This document shows positions 43,583-52,945 of a stretch of 57,552 bases of DNA, one piece after another (position 1 is the first letter of the stretch; each line of letters opens with the position of its first letter). A model generated the notes under the pieces. The model saw only the letters and a program-made list of their open reading frames with translations. It was not told where the DNA came from and searched no databases. Source of the stretch: Syntrophales bacterium (GTDB taxonomy: Bacteria; Desulfobacterota; Syntrophia; Syntrophales; UBA2210); the NCBI GenBank assembly GCA_023228425.1, contig JALOBE010000016.1:1-57552 (forward strand), read 5' to 3'. A program made the position numbers and the translations under genes.

Positions 43583-45589
43583 CTACTCGCTCCTTCCGGA
43601 AAACGACAAGGTATCGCTCCGCTCTTCATCGTACCGGAGCAGGCGTTTGCGAACTCCCGCGTGAACCCGTTCCACCCGTCGCTGGGCCTTTTTCAGCGCA
43701 TGCCTGCCCAGAGGCTTCCACAGGTCCGATCCTCCCCGGCTGAGCCCCGCGACCATCCTGCCCGTGATTCCGCGATATCCATCTCTGAGGAGAGGGTCTT
43801 CAAGTGAAACAAAAACTTCGCACATTCCGGGATCTCCCTGCCGGCCGCACCGTCCCGCGAGCTGGCGATCAATACGGCCCGCCTCGTGGCGTTCCGTCAT
43901 GAGGACCTGTAACCCCCCCCGTTCCGCCACTCCGGAAGCGAGCTTGATATCCGTGCCCCGGCCCGCCATGTTCGTGGCTATGGTCACCCGACCCGGCTTA
44001 CCGGCACCGGCCACGATGAGCGCCTCCTCCCTGTCCTGTTTCGCGTTGAGAACCTGGTGAGGAATCCCCCGGTCATCAAGCATAAGGCTCAGGTGTTCCG
44101 AAGCGGCAACGGTCCGGGTTCCTATCAGTACCGGAAGGTTGCGGCGGTGAAGTTCTTCCACGCGGCGTGTCACATGTTCATACTTCTCATCGAGGCCCCG
44201 GAAGATTTCATCGCGGAGGATCTTTCTCCTCAGCGGCCGGTTGGTCGGTATGGCCACCACCGGCAGGCCGTAAATGGACCAGAGCTCCCGGCGGACCTCC
44301 CGGGCCGTTCCCGTCATTCCCGAGAGCTTCAGGTAACGCCTGAAAAAGCGCTGATAGCTTATACGGGCCACCGTTTCCCTCTGCCCCGTTACCTCGCATC
44401 CTTCCTTTATCTCGATAAGCTGGTGAAGTCCCCCCTCCCAGGAACGGTCGGGCATCACCCGTCCGGTGAACTCATCGATGATCTGAACAGTCCCATCGCT
44501 CACCAGGTAATGCTCGTCCCGGCGGTACAGGAAGAGAGCCGTCAAGGCCTTGCGAACCAGTTCTTCACGCCTGACGGGACTCTGCCAGACCGTTCCCATG
44601 TCCGCTGTGATCCGCTGGACCTCTTCACGGCCCCGGTCGGTTACCATGACCGCCCTCAGTCCCTGATCGGCCTCGTAACGGAGGGTGTAGTGAACGTTCT
44701 CGACCAGGTCTTTCGTCAGTTCGAGGGCCTGTTTCATGGATCGTTCTTCATCCTTCGAAGACTCGCTTCGGGAAATGATAAGCGGCGTCCGGGCTTCGTC
44801 GACCAGAACGCTGTCCGCCTCGTCCACGATAGCATAATGCAAACCTCGAAGCATCAGCTGATCGCTTCTGCCGTTCCGGCGGGACAGGCGTTCCGCGTGG
44901 AGCTTCAGTTCACCGAAGGTATCGCCCAGGACTATTCGATCCCTGAGATAGTCGAAAACCACCTCCTTGTTCGTGCAGTAGGTGATGTCACAGCCATAGG
45001 CTTCCCGACGCTGGACCGGCGTCTTCTCATGTATGACGCAACCCACGGAAAGATCGAAAAAGCGGTAGACGTCTCCCATGAGCCGGGCGTCCCGGTCCGT
45101 CAGATAATCGTTGACGGTAATGATATGCACGGGGATGCCCGCCAGGGCGACCGTGACCGCCGGAAGGGTCGCCACCAGTGTTTTTCCTTCACCCGTCTCC
45201 ATTTCCGCCAGCAAACCCCGCAGCATCGCGTAGCCTCCCATGAGCTGGCAGTCAAAATGTCTCATCCCGAGAACTCTCCATGCGGCCTCCCTGACCAGGG
45301 CAAAGGATGCGCCCGCCAGGGAAAGCGAGAAGCCCTCCACCCGGAGCCGGTGCCGCAGGGACTCACTCCTGCGACGCAGATCATCATCGGATAGCCTGTC
45401 CAGGTCGACGGCGGCCCGTTCCACGTGATCGACGATTTTTTTCAGTCTTCCCGGCCGGGAACTCCAGGGCCGCACTCCATAGCCCGCAATTTCCCAGGCC
45501 AGACGGTCAAGGAAAGTCCTGCGTCCTTCCTTCCGTTCCGGACGGGCGAAATGATCCGCCCTGGGCCAGCTGGAAACCTTTGCGAACAT
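43583..45589 (-). CDS. SecA paralogue lacking the C-terminal third
   Basis: 668 residues of SecA-type preprotein translocase ATPase. Present: Walker A METGEGKTLVATLPA, TVNDYLTDRDA, the DEAD box AIVDEADSVLVDEARTPLII, SGMTGTA, TNMAGRGTDI and the arginine-finger motif LAGRCGRQGDPG (Cys replaces the usual Ser). The protein ends at RKRLLRYDEERSD, where ordinary SecA (about 850-900 residues) continues with the helical wing, the rest of the scaffold and the zinc-binding tail. ATG 45589 with AAGGAT is chosen over 45649, which has no RBS. It acts with the adjacent HlyD-type proteins; housekeeping SecA is presumably elsewhere. Confidence 0.9.
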   Translation of the reverse strand: MFAKVSSWPRADHFARPERKEGRRTFLDRLAWEIAGYGVRPWSSRPGRLKKIVDHVERAAVDLDRLSDDDLRRRSESLRHRLRVEGFSLSLAGASFALVREAAWRVLGMRHFDCQLMGGYAMLRGLLAEMETGEGKTLVATLPAVTVALAGIPVHIITVNDYLTDRDARLMGDVYRFFDLSVGCVIHEKTPVQRREAYGCDITYCTNKEVVFDYLRDRIVLGDTFGELKLHAERLSRRNGRSDQLMLRGLHYAIVDEADSVLVDEARTPLIISRSESSKDEERSMKQALELTKDLVENVHYTLRYEADQGLRAVMVTDRGREEVQRITADMGTVWQSPVRREELVRKALTALFLYRRDEHYLVSDGTVQIIDEFTGRVMPDRSWEGGLHQLIEIKEGCEVTGQRETVARISYQRFFRRYLKLSGMTGTAREVRRELWSIYGLPVVAIPTNRPLRRKILRDEIFRGLDEKYEHVTRRVEELHRRNLPVLIGTRTVAASEHLSLMLDDRGIPHQVLNAKQDREEALIVAGAGKPGRVTIATNMAGRGTDIKLASGVAERGGLQVLMTERHEAGRIDRQLAGRCGRQGDPGMCEVFVSLEDPLLRDGYRGITGRMVAGLSRGGSDLWKPLGRHALKKAQRRVERVHAGVRKRLLRYDEERSDTLSFSGRSE

Positions 45590-45697
45590 GCCGATCCTTC
45601 CGGTCTGATTCCTCCGGGATACTCTCTTCCGGGGGACAAGCTGACTCATCGCGGAGCCGTTATATGCCTATGGTTTCGGCTGCTCCGCCCAAGTTCG

Positions 45698-47845
45698 TCA
45701 TATGCTGAAAGTCTTCATAAACACGCGCCGCAACGTCCGATACCACTGGGAAGCAAGGGTTTCCGCCTCATGCTCGAATCTCAGGTACACCCGTGAGCCG
45801 AGACGGTCTTCGATCCGCTCCTCCAGGGCGATCTCAAAATAAAACAATGGCTCAAAGGAGCGGCTGGTATCGCTTTCACGGGGATCGAGGGCGAATGAAC
45901 CGCCGCCCTCCAGCGCAAAGGCAAGGGTCGGCAGGACGGTAGAAGCCGCAGGCACTTCCCTGATCAGTCGTGCCGAGATTCGTCGACACACCTGATCGGA
46001 CGGCCGGGCGAGGACGGAACGGACGGTATGCCGAATGGTGCCCACCTGGGCCTGCGTGACGGGAACAAGAACGAAGACCGCCCCATAGTCAACCACGTAT
46101 CCCAGGGCGTCTCCCCGTCGGACGAAACGGCCGGGCAGATCGTCCGCCTGGGGAAGAATGAAGTAACCGTCAGAGGGACTGCTCACCACCAGGGCGTCAC
46201 ACCGTTCCCGCGCGAGTTCCAGTTCACTTTCGACGAGGGCTATTTCCTCCTGAAGGATCCGTTCTTCAGTCCGGCTGGTAACAAGAGCGATGAGGTGGCG
46301 GGACTGATATTCCCTCAGCCTCGCCTCGAGAAGCTTCACGCCGATGTCCACATCGGGATTTTCCAGAACCAGAAGGGCCTGCCCCCTTGTCACCTTGCTG
46401 CCGGGCAGTGTCAGGATTTCACGGACGGTTCCCTCCGTCTCAACTCGCACCTGTGACTGCTCTCCGGGCCACAGAACTCCCTGGGCCATGGTCGTGGAGG
46501 GAACGCGAAGAATAAAAACCAGGAACAGGACCAGTCCGGCACATCCCAGAGCCCAGGCCAGGATTCGTGAGCGCCGCTTATAGAGTTCCGAATCGGATAC
46601 AATCGCTTTGATCATCCTGAAAAAAGGCATCAGTATCAGGCCGATCATGGCCCAGAGGGCAATGAGAACACCAATGAAAAAGAATTTACCCGACACGAAA
46701 AGGGCTATCCTGATACTGATGAAAATCCGGTAGGCAAAGGAGGCGATGCCGTAAACGACAAGCCACACGGCCTCCCGTCGATCGGCCGGGGTGAACCGTG
46801 CCTCGTCGTTTCTGACCAGGTACCGCTGGGCCAGGTATCCGATGTAGCGATTCGAACGGGATCCCAGGTTTGGAATTTCCAGGTAATCGGCCAGTACGTA
46901 GTAGGCATCGAAACGAAGCAGGGGATTTCCGTTAAAGAAAATGGTGGAGACACCGGCGATGATGATGACATTGAATGCCAGCGCCCGCAGGGCGCCTGGA
47001 TCGAGATTGACCCAGAGGATCATGGCCAGCGCGGCTATGAACATCTCCGCGGCAATGCCGATGAAGCCGACGACCATTCTTCGTTTCCTGTCTTTAAAAG
47101 CCGATGCCGTCGACGCGTCAAGGTAGGGCACGGGAACAAAAACGAGAAACATGATACCCATTTCATGAACTTCACCGCCCCAGTGCTTCACCGCCCAGGC
47201 ATGGGAAAACTCGTGGACCGTCTTCACGGCCGGATAGATGAGCCACAGGAAAAGAAGGTTTTCCAGTGCCAGAACACGATCGGCCAGATTCGTGGTCAGC
47301 CCGTCCCAGTGCATGAAGGCAAGCACCGCCGCCGTGATCACCACGGCCAGCCAGACGAGGGCCGCGGGAAGACTGAAAAAGGGGGCCGCGAGATTCCTGG
47401 TCCGCTCCAGAAACCGGTCCGGATCAAAAATGGGAATTCGGATCGCCACGGGGGAACGAACCCGGCTCCAGAATTTTTTCTTTTTATCCTGGCGACTTCG
47501 ATGCTGGATGTTGTCGATGTCAGGCGTTATATCCGACTGAAGCACATCGGCCTGATTCAGTTTCGAAAGGAGCGTGATGACTTCTTCCTGTGTGGGCATG
47601 TCATCACCCAGGTGACGACAGGCCGCCTCCCATATCTCCTGGAGCGTCCTGGTACCGTCCATGAGACCGATGAGATAATATGTCTCCCGGGTAAAACGGT
47701 GAAAGCGGCCCGAGGAATGATCCTGGAGGACATACCAGACATGGCTCCTGAAAATGTGGCGATGGATCTCCGCGTGACTTCTGAGAACGGGCCTGAGTCC
47801 CGCCACGCGGTACCAGGAGCTGCTGTAGAGATTCTTTTCAGACAT
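45698..47845 (-). CDS. PqqD-like / M50 metallopeptidase / HlyD fusion membrane protein
   Basis: 715 residues. Residues 20-105 are a PqqD-like winged helix (YVLQDHSSGRFHRFTRETYY, LIGLMDGTRTLQEI), the type that recruits peptide substrates. Then several transmembrane helices with the zinc site HEFSH in KTVHEFSHAWAVKHWGGEVH near residue 215 and the second M50 motif NPLLRFDAYYVLADYLEIPN near 308 (Asp present). From about 440 it carries lipoyl/coiled-coil adaptor elements (VRVETEGTVREILTLPGSKV, RCDALVVSSPSDGYFILPQA). Family: COG1994-type peptide zinc metalloprotease. It could bind, cleave and hand over an exported polypeptide. Confidence 0.85.
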   Translation of the reverse strand: MSEKNLYSSSWYRVAGLRPVLRSHAEIHRHIFRSHVWYVLQDHSSGRFHRFTRETYYLIGLMDGTRTLQEIWEAACRHLGDDMPTQEEVITLLSKLNQADVLQSDITPDIDNIQHRSRQDKKKKFWSRVRSPVAIRIPIFDPDRFLERTRNLAAPFFSLPAALVWLAVVITAAVLAFMHWDGLTTNLADRVLALENLLFLWLIYPAVKTVHEFSHAWAVKHWGGEVHEMGIMFLVFVPVPYLDASTASAFKDRKRRMVVGFIGIAAEMFIAALAMILWVNLDPGALRALAFNVIIIAGVSTIFFNGNPLLRFDAYYVLADYLEIPNLGSRSNRYIGYLAQRYLVRNDEARFTPADRREAVWLVVYGIASFAYRIFISIRIALFVSGKFFFIGVLIALWAMIGLILMPFFRMIKAIVSDSELYKRRSRILAWALGCAGLVLFLVFILRVPSTTMAQGVLWPGEQSQVRVETEGTVREILTLPGSKVTRGQALLVLENPDVDIGVKLLEARLREYQSRHLIALVTSRTEERILQEEIALVESELELARERCDALVVSSPSDGYFILPQADDLPGRFVRRGDALGYVVDYGAVFVLVPVTQAQVGTIRHTVRSVLARPSDQVCRRISARLIREVPAASTVLPTLAFALEGGGSFALDPRESDTSRSFEPLFYFEIALEERIEDRLGSRVYLRFEHEAETLASQWYRTLRRVFMKTFSI

Positions 47846-47861
47846 CGACGATTACCGTTTT

Positions 47862-49715
47862 TCAGGGCCACCAGGACCAGAGCTTCAGCCGGAACCACTC
47901 AATGACAGGCCGCATCCAGATGACGACATACAGCCGCTGATCGACCTGTATTTTTCCAACCCCTTCCATACCCGGCCTGAGAGCGGGCGATATCCGATCA
48001 AGGGTGGCTTCTACGCGAAAATAATTCTTCCCTTCCCCCGCAGTGGTAAGCGGCGTGATTTTTTCCACCGTAAAGGCATATTTTTCCGCCGGAAGCGCTG
48101 ACAGGACCAGGACGCCCCCCTGACCTTCCTCTACATCGGCTATGTCGGATTCATCAACCTTCAATATAACCCGGTAGGCATCGAGCGGGGCGATCTGGAA
48201 CAGTTCCTCCCCCTGGCGGACGGCCCCCCCCAGGCGCTGGCTGAGATCGCCGCTTAAAACGATGCCGTCGAAGGGTGCCCGGATGGCGACTCGATCAAGC
48301 TTGCTTTCCGCCAGCTCCAGCTGGGCCAGGGCCTGGTCGAGCTGTGCCCTGATCACATTCGCTTCAGCACGGTTACGCTGGGCGATTGCTTCCTGGAGCT
48401 GACGCTGGTACTGGTTCTGCCTGCCCAGCCATTGAAGCCGTTCCAGTCGAAGATCCCTGTCATCAAGAGAGCACAGAAGCTCATCGAGACCGACCACGTC
48501 GCCGGCCCGGGCCGGTGCCTCGCGGATAAATCCATCGAAAGGAGCCACGATGGATCGTTGAACGGCTCCTTCAAGCACGGTATCCGCGGTGATTCGATAG
48601 TCTCCTCCGGCGAAGGACAGAACCGCCGCCAGGAGTACGACGGCAATCAACGCCGCCTTGCGACCCGTATATCCGGCACCGAAGAACCTGGCGGCCTGTC
48701 GTTTCAGGGAACCAATCACACTGTAAATGACGGGGCGATCCTGATGATGCTTGTTTTCAAGGGCGGGACCGGAGAGGGCGACTACACTCTTCACATAGGC
48801 ACGTTCGTCCTCACTGAAGGGATTATCTTTCTGCCGTTCCAGGGTCAGTGCCCCGTAGTAGCGTCCTTTGGCGAACAGCGGGACGGTCATGACGGCCCGG
48901 CTGCCGTGTTTCTGTGCCAGCTGTTCGTGGTCACGAATGACGAAGGTTGAAGAGCCGGGAAGAGGTGGACAGGTAATTTCCGCCCGCTGGCTGACCGCTT
49001 CATCCATGGCGGCACCGATCGCCCGGAGCAGGTTCATTTTGCTCCCCACGACCGCTGAATGGGATAGCGCTTCGACGCGGGCGTATTTCTTCTTTATAAG
49101 GCCGAGGCTGACACGATCGCAGGACAGCCTCGTTGAAAGGGCCGTGACGAACGCCATGGCCGCCCCGTCGAAGTGATCCTCCGCCAGAACTCCGGCCAGA
49201 ATATCAATGGCCGCTTTCAGGCGACCGAGGGCATCACCGTCATCCCGGTTTCGACGTTGACGGTGGTAGTTTTCGATCCAGATCGCGCCCCACTTGAGGC
49301 TCTCCATGGCCTGGCGGAGCAGGTCTTCCTTTGCGACCGCCACTTCAACGGCAACGGCTCCGAGGCATTCTCCGTCGGCAATGACGGGATAGGCAAGGCC
49401 GTAGCGGGATGACTCGCCTGAAGGGGCCAACTCGACGAACATCGCCTCTTTTTCGGCAAGCGACTGTTCCAGCACATCGGCCAGGCGCTCACCGTCTCCT
49501 CCACCGCTCTCGGGCCAGGAAGCAACCGGCAGGTATCCCTGCCTACCGGAATCGGCCAGAACGAGAACTCCGCTGACACAACCATGAACGGATGAGCATT
49601 GAATGGCAAGCCACGACGAAAGAAAGGTTTCCCGGTCTTCCGAACCCTCCAGTCCCGCCCAGTGCATTCCTGTTGTGCCCGATTCGTGTTCCTGCCCGTC
49701 GGCATAGGATTCCAT
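47862..49715 (-). CDS. GAF-domain / HlyD-type adaptor fusion
   Basis: 617 residues. The cytoplasmic N-terminal half (to about 345) has two GAF-like regions; the second (about 175-335: FVTALSTRLSCDRVSLGLIK, GSRAVMTVPLFAKGRYYGAL) is clear. A transmembrane helix follows (KAALIAVVLLAAVLSFAGG, about 365-383), then an adaptor with lipoyl halves (IVAPFDGFIREAPARAGDVV; VAIRAPFDGIVLSGDLSQRL), a coiled coil rich in Gln/Glu/Arg and a beta-barrel ending in a hydrophobic C-terminus. GAF domains bind small ligands, so export could be ligand-gated. It lies 16 bp upstream of the PqqD-M50 fusion. Confidence 0.85.
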   Translation of the reverse strand: MESYADGQEHESGTTGMHWAGLEGSEDRETFLSSWLAIQCSSVHGCVSGVLVLADSGRQGYLPVASWPESGGGDGERLADVLEQSLAEKEAMFVELAPSGESSRYGLAYPVIADGECLGAVAVEVAVAKEDLLRQAMESLKWGAIWIENYHRQRRNRDDGDALGRLKAAIDILAGVLAEDHFDGAAMAFVTALSTRLSCDRVSLGLIKKKYARVEALSHSAVVGSKMNLLRAIGAAMDEAVSQRAEITCPPLPGSSTFVIRDHEQLAQKHGSRAVMTVPLFAKGRYYGALTLERQKDNPFSEDERAYVKSVVALSGPALENKHHQDRPVIYSVIGSLKRQAARFFGAGYTGRKAALIAVVLLAAVLSFAGGDYRITADTVLEGAVQRSIVAPFDGFIREAPARAGDVVGLDELLCSLDDRDLRLERLQWLGRQNQYQRQLQEAIAQRNRAEANVIRAQLDQALAQLELAESKLDRVAIRAPFDGIVLSGDLSQRLGGAVRQGEELFQIAPLDAYRVILKVDESDIADVEEGQGGVLVLSALPAEKYAFTVEKITPLTTAGEGKNYFRVEATLDRISPALRPGMEGVGKIQVDQRLYVVIWMRPVIEWFRLKLWSWWP

Positions 49716-49811
49716 GGGTACTACCCGCTCCCGGCGCGTTCCGGTCCTGGAAGTCTACAAAACCGCCTGATCGTCACCAGCCGGAAAACACCGGGAAAAC
49801 CGGCATGAAAA

Positions 49812-50168
49812 TCAGGCATTCCTCCCGCCCGCGGGATGCGTCTCACCTGTTTCAATGCTTATCTCTCCATAGCGATCCTCATACTGGCGAATAACATTTG
49901 AAAGAAGCAGTGCCATGCGCTTTGCGGCAAAAGGATTGAGGATGACCCGATCGCTCATGTCAACCGTCAGCTCCCGCTGTTCAGGGTTCCAGGTCTTGTT
50001 GATGCCGAAGAGGATGGTAAATTCCTCGCGGGTGCTTGACACATTACACACGTTGGCATAGCTGGTATTCATCTTCGCCACGTCCCACTTTATGGTGGTC
50101 TTCATGTCATCAGCGCCGGTCCCGGTTACTTCTTTCGCCAGATCGTTGTCTTTTTTTTGTGCCGTCAT
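49812..50168 (-). CDS. DUF3467-family protein
   Basis: 118 residues. The core (YANVCNVSSTREEFTILFGI, DRVILNPFAAKRMALLLSNV, IRQYEDRYGEI) matches DUF3467, a small cytosolic family of unknown function. It is the first gene of the operon and has its own promoter. A second DUF3467 copy forms the N-terminus of the protein at 54744-55868 in the RTX operon, which links the two operons. No catalytic motif is visible; a binding or adaptor role is likely. Confidence 0.85.
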   Translation of the reverse strand: MTAQKKDNDLAKEVTGTGADDMKTTIKWDVAKMNTSYANVCNVSSTREEFTILFGINKTWNPEQRELTVDMSDRVILNPFAAKRMALLLSNVIRQYEDRYGEISIETGETHPAGGRNA

Positions 50169-50227
50169 GTATTCTGTCCTCCCGGAATAAAAAATAGTCG
50201 AGAAAATCCTTCTTTGCTGTTGCCGTT

Positions 50228-50255
50228 ATGTATATCATCACGGGGTTTGTGTCAA
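50228..50255 (-). promoter_or_regulatory. Predicted promoter of the DUF3467-HlyD-SecA operon
   Basis: A perfect TTGACA on the minus strand (50250-50255) is followed 15-17 bases later by TATACAT (50228-50234), about 60 bases before the DUF3467 ATG. It separates this operon from the methyltransferase gene. Confidence 0.55.
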
Positions 50256-50325
50256 TGAAACCCTTCATAAAACGGTGCTTTTAACAGCACGGACGATCAG
50301 TTTTGCCTGATCCGGCATACAGGGT

Positions 50326-51390
50326 TCATTTTCCGTCGCCCCGACGACCCGTCACGAGAAGAAAAGGCATTTCCAGGGTAATTATTGTACTTTGAATGTC
50401 TGAAAATCCAAGGTCTCTCAGGACACTGCCATAGAATTCGGGTGCCCGGTAGCTGTGAAAAAAAATGAGGAAGGGAAGCACGGAATGGGCGGGAACACCG
50501 GTATTCGGAACCGGTGCGGCACGTTCGAAGAGTACCATGGCGCCCCCCGGCTCCAGGGAACCGGCTGCCTTTCTCATGAGGTCCCGGGCAACGTGGTCGG
50601 GCCAGTCATGAAGCATGGACTTAAAAATCACCAGGTCGTGTCCACCGGGGAAGTCGTCCGTCAGGGCATTCCCATTCCGGAATACGATTCTTGCCTCCTC
50701 GGGTTGCCCGGCGATGTGTTCCCTCCCTACGCGACAGACCAGGGAGAGATCCAGGACGGTGGCTCGAAGATCGGGGTGCGCGCGACAGAGCCGCAGGGCA
50801 AGCTCGCCGCTGTTTCCTCCCACGTCCAGAACGTTTTTGTGCCGGCTGAAATCATAATACTTCAGGCAGGCCCGGGCCTCGTACCTGGTCAGAACCGTGG
50901 TAATGTGCATCCATCGTTTCGTCATGGCGAGGTCTTCCTCTGTGAAACCGGAACCCCGGTCATAGGCAAAGAGTCGATGAAAGCGCGCCTTCGACATGAA
51001 CCGCTCCGGGGAGGTCACCAGATCGGAAAAAAAGTCCAGAAAATCATGGGCGGCGAAATTGGACAGGGTCAGTCTCAGTTCCATCAGGTCTCGAAACCGC
51101 AGCGCGTCGACAAAGCGGTCGGTGAGGGAAAGGGTGCCCCGTTCCTCCCGGATCACCCCGGAGGAGGCAAGCAGGTCAAGCAGAAAATCCCCTCCCCTGC
51201 CGTCCAGACCCAGCTGTTCCAGCAGGGTTTGCGCCGTCGTTTCACCCTCCCGGCAGAGCATATCCACCAGTCCCGTCTCGAAGGCCGTCGCCAGTGCCCC
51301 GGCATCGAACATGTGCCTCATGAAATCGTCCACACAGAGAAAATCGAACTCCCTGTCAACGCTGCCGGCTGTATCTGCTGTTTTCTCCAT
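50326..51390 (-). CDS. SAM-dependent O-methyltransferase (family 2)
   Basis: 354 residues: an N-terminal winged-helix dimerisation domain (about 15-105; FMRHMFDAGALATAFETGLV) and a Rossmann methyltransferase domain with SAM motif I LDVGGNSGELALRLC near residue 185, then FKSMLHDWPDHVA and LEPGGAMVLFE. The HDWPD segment contains the His-Asp pair typical of catalytic plant-type and hydroxyindole O-methyltransferases. The acceptor is unknown. An upstream GTG (51405) is an alternative start. It precedes the DUF3467 operon on the same strand, 157 bp away. Confidence 0.87.
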   Translation of the reverse strand: MEKTADTAGSVDREFDFLCVDDFMRHMFDAGALATAFETGLVDMLCREGETTAQTLLEQLGLDGRGGDFLLDLLASSGVIREERGTLSLTDRFVDALRFRDLMELRLTLSNFAAHDFLDFFSDLVTSPERFMSKARFHRLFAYDRGSGFTEEDLAMTKRWMHITTVLTRYEARACLKYYDFSRHKNVLDVGGNSGELALRLCRAHPDLRATVLDLSLVCRVGREHIAGQPEEARIVFRNGNALTDDFPGGHDLVIFKSMLHDWPDHVARDLMRKAAGSLEPGGAMVLFERAAPVPNTGVPAHSVLPFLIFFHSYRAPEFYGSVLRDLGFSDIQSTIITLEMPFLLVTGRRGDGK

Positions 51391-51423
51391 TGTACGATCC
51401 CCCACACATGCTGTAACCGCTAA

Positions 51424-51655
51424 AGTATGACGTCCTCGTAAAAAACGCCCCAGTCCGCCTCCGGCGGTCCTGTATCATACAACTGACGTGCCCGTAAGCG
51501 GGCATCGTCGAGCATGGACGCGCCGGCGAACCCGGAGAAGGAGACCGAACTGACATCGGTGAAGGCAACGCCCCCATCTCCGGAATTGTGTACTTAATGA
51601 TTTCATATACGTACGCCTATGTTACGTAGAAGTCCGGATGCCTGGTTGCGCTCCG
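51424..51655 (-). repeat. Dispersed repeat module C, copy 2 (inverted)
   Basis: On the minus strand it contains CATAGGCGTACGTATATGAA, ACAATTCCGGAGATGGGGGC, ACGATGCCCGCTTACGG and ends at ACGAGGACGTCAT, in the same order as the copy at 14737-14985. It occupies the 5' region of the methyltransferase gene and may contain its promoter. Confidence 0.75.
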
Positions 51656-52142
51656 GCCTTCGTCACTGCGGCGTACCGCATAGTACGCATCGAGACCTTT
51701 CATTGTGTCATTTCGAGGAGCGCCTTAAGATCCGTCATTTCGCGGAGCGCCTTAATATCCGTCATTTCGAGGAGCGGAGCGACGAGAAATCCTGATGATG
51801 GCCGTTAGTGAAAGATTTCTCCCTACGGTCGAAATGACAAAAATGGCTGGTATTCAAACCTCTCCTTGTCGTTTCGAGGAGCGTCTCGATTGTGTCCGAG
51901 GAGCGCCTTAAGGTCCGTCATTTCGAGGAGCGCAAGCGACGAGAAATCCATGTCCCGAGCAAAGCGAGGGATCTTTGAGACTTCTCACATGCCTTCGAAA
52001 TGACAGGGGAACGTTCGAAGTGACACAATCGATAGTTTTTTTAAGGTCTCGCATCATTCCTCAAGGATGTGCGCGCTGTGCCTCAAGGAGCTTTTTACAA
52101 AGCCGTCCTCTATCAGACGTTTTTCGGACTTCTACGAATTCG
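51640..52142 (+). repeat. Composite dispersed repeat, copy 2 (modules D, array, B)
   Basis: From left to right: module D (GATGCCTGGTTGCGCTCCGG, CGCATCGAGACCTTTCATTG), an array of CATTTCGAGGAGCG units and CACATGCCTTCGAAATGACA, then module B (GGATGTGCGCGCTGTGCCTC to ACGTTTTTCGGACTTC). It is the inverted counterpart of 11270-11812. Together with module C it fills the 875-bp gap between methyltransferase and kinase; no gene is seen inside. Confidence 0.9.
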
Positions 52143-52266
52143 TCAAGCATGAAAATGGTGCAAGTGCAAGTCTGCTGCACCGGCCGTGTCATTCCCGATT
52201 GAGTTTTTCCCCGGCAACCGGTATACTGCGCCATCAACATCGTCCGTTCCTGTGGAAGGAGGTTGC

Positions 52267-52884
52267 ATGGGGCACATAATTGCCGTTTCGGGCCCCATCG
52301 GAAGCGGAAAAACGACGCTCGCCGGGGGAATCGCGGCGGTCCTGGGAAACGCTTCCATTCTTCACTATGACAGCTACGAACGGGCATCACGACAAGCTCC
52401 GAATGATGTTATCCGGTGGATATCCGAAGGGGCCGACTTCAATGCCTTTGTCCTTCCTGACCTGGTGAGCGACCTGTCCGCGCTCAAACGCGGCATATCC
52501 ATAACCGACCCCCTCTCCGGAGAAACAACCAGGGCGGAAGACTATATTATTTTCGAAATGCCCCTGGGCAGGGAACATCGGCACACATCCCCCCTGATCG
52601 ACCTGCTGGTATGGATTGACATTCCCCCCGATGTTGCCCTGGCCCGCAAAATGCGGGAATACACGGAAGGTTTCCTGACCGGGGGACACGGCCGGCACGG
52701 CCTTGAGTGGCTCAAGCGATACCTGGACACGTACCCTGCCATGATCCGGCCCATCATGGAAATCCTGCATGAAAGGGTTCGCCCCGGCGCGGACATCATC
52801 ATAGACGGTCGCGATGATCCCCGCACCCAGGCCGACCGGGCCGCGAAAGAAATAACACGGCTGCTTGGTTCCGACCGGCACTGA
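52267..52884 (+). CDS. P-loop kinase of uridine kinase/phosphoribulokinase type
   Basis: 205 residues: Walker A SGPIGSGKTTLAGGIA at residues 8-23, a Tyr/Asp segment ILHYDSYERASR at about 35, IIFEMPLGREHR and a lid-like region LARKMREYTEGFL. The sequence resembles uridine kinases and other small-molecule kinases without a clear substrate signature. ATG 52267 with GGAGG upstream is chosen over an upstream frame extension from 52186. It converges on the RTX operon; functional connection is unproven. Confidence 0.75.
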   Translation: MGHIIAVSGPIGSGKTTLAGGIAAVLGNASILHYDSYERASRQAPNDVIRWISEGADFNAFVLPDLVSDLSALKRGISITDPLSGETTRAEDYIIFEMPLGREHRHTSPLIDLLVWIDIPPDVALARKMREYTEGFLTGGHGRHGLEWLKRYLDTYPAMIRPIMEILHERVRPGADIIIDGRDDPRTQADRAAKEITRLLGSDRH

Positions 52885-52945
52885 AAGGGCTGACCGGCCT
52901 CGTTCGCGATTGTGTTTCAGGCGGACACCGGGCGGGACAAAACCT

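Noticed and set aside
44057..45394. 445-codon open frame on the plus strand
   Set aside because: It is antisense to the SecA paralogue, whose motifs are complete; the frame has no recognisable protein features and reflects GC-rich codon bias.
50455..51423. 322-codon open frame on the plus strand
   Set aside because: Antisense to the O-methyltransferase; no recognisable domain.
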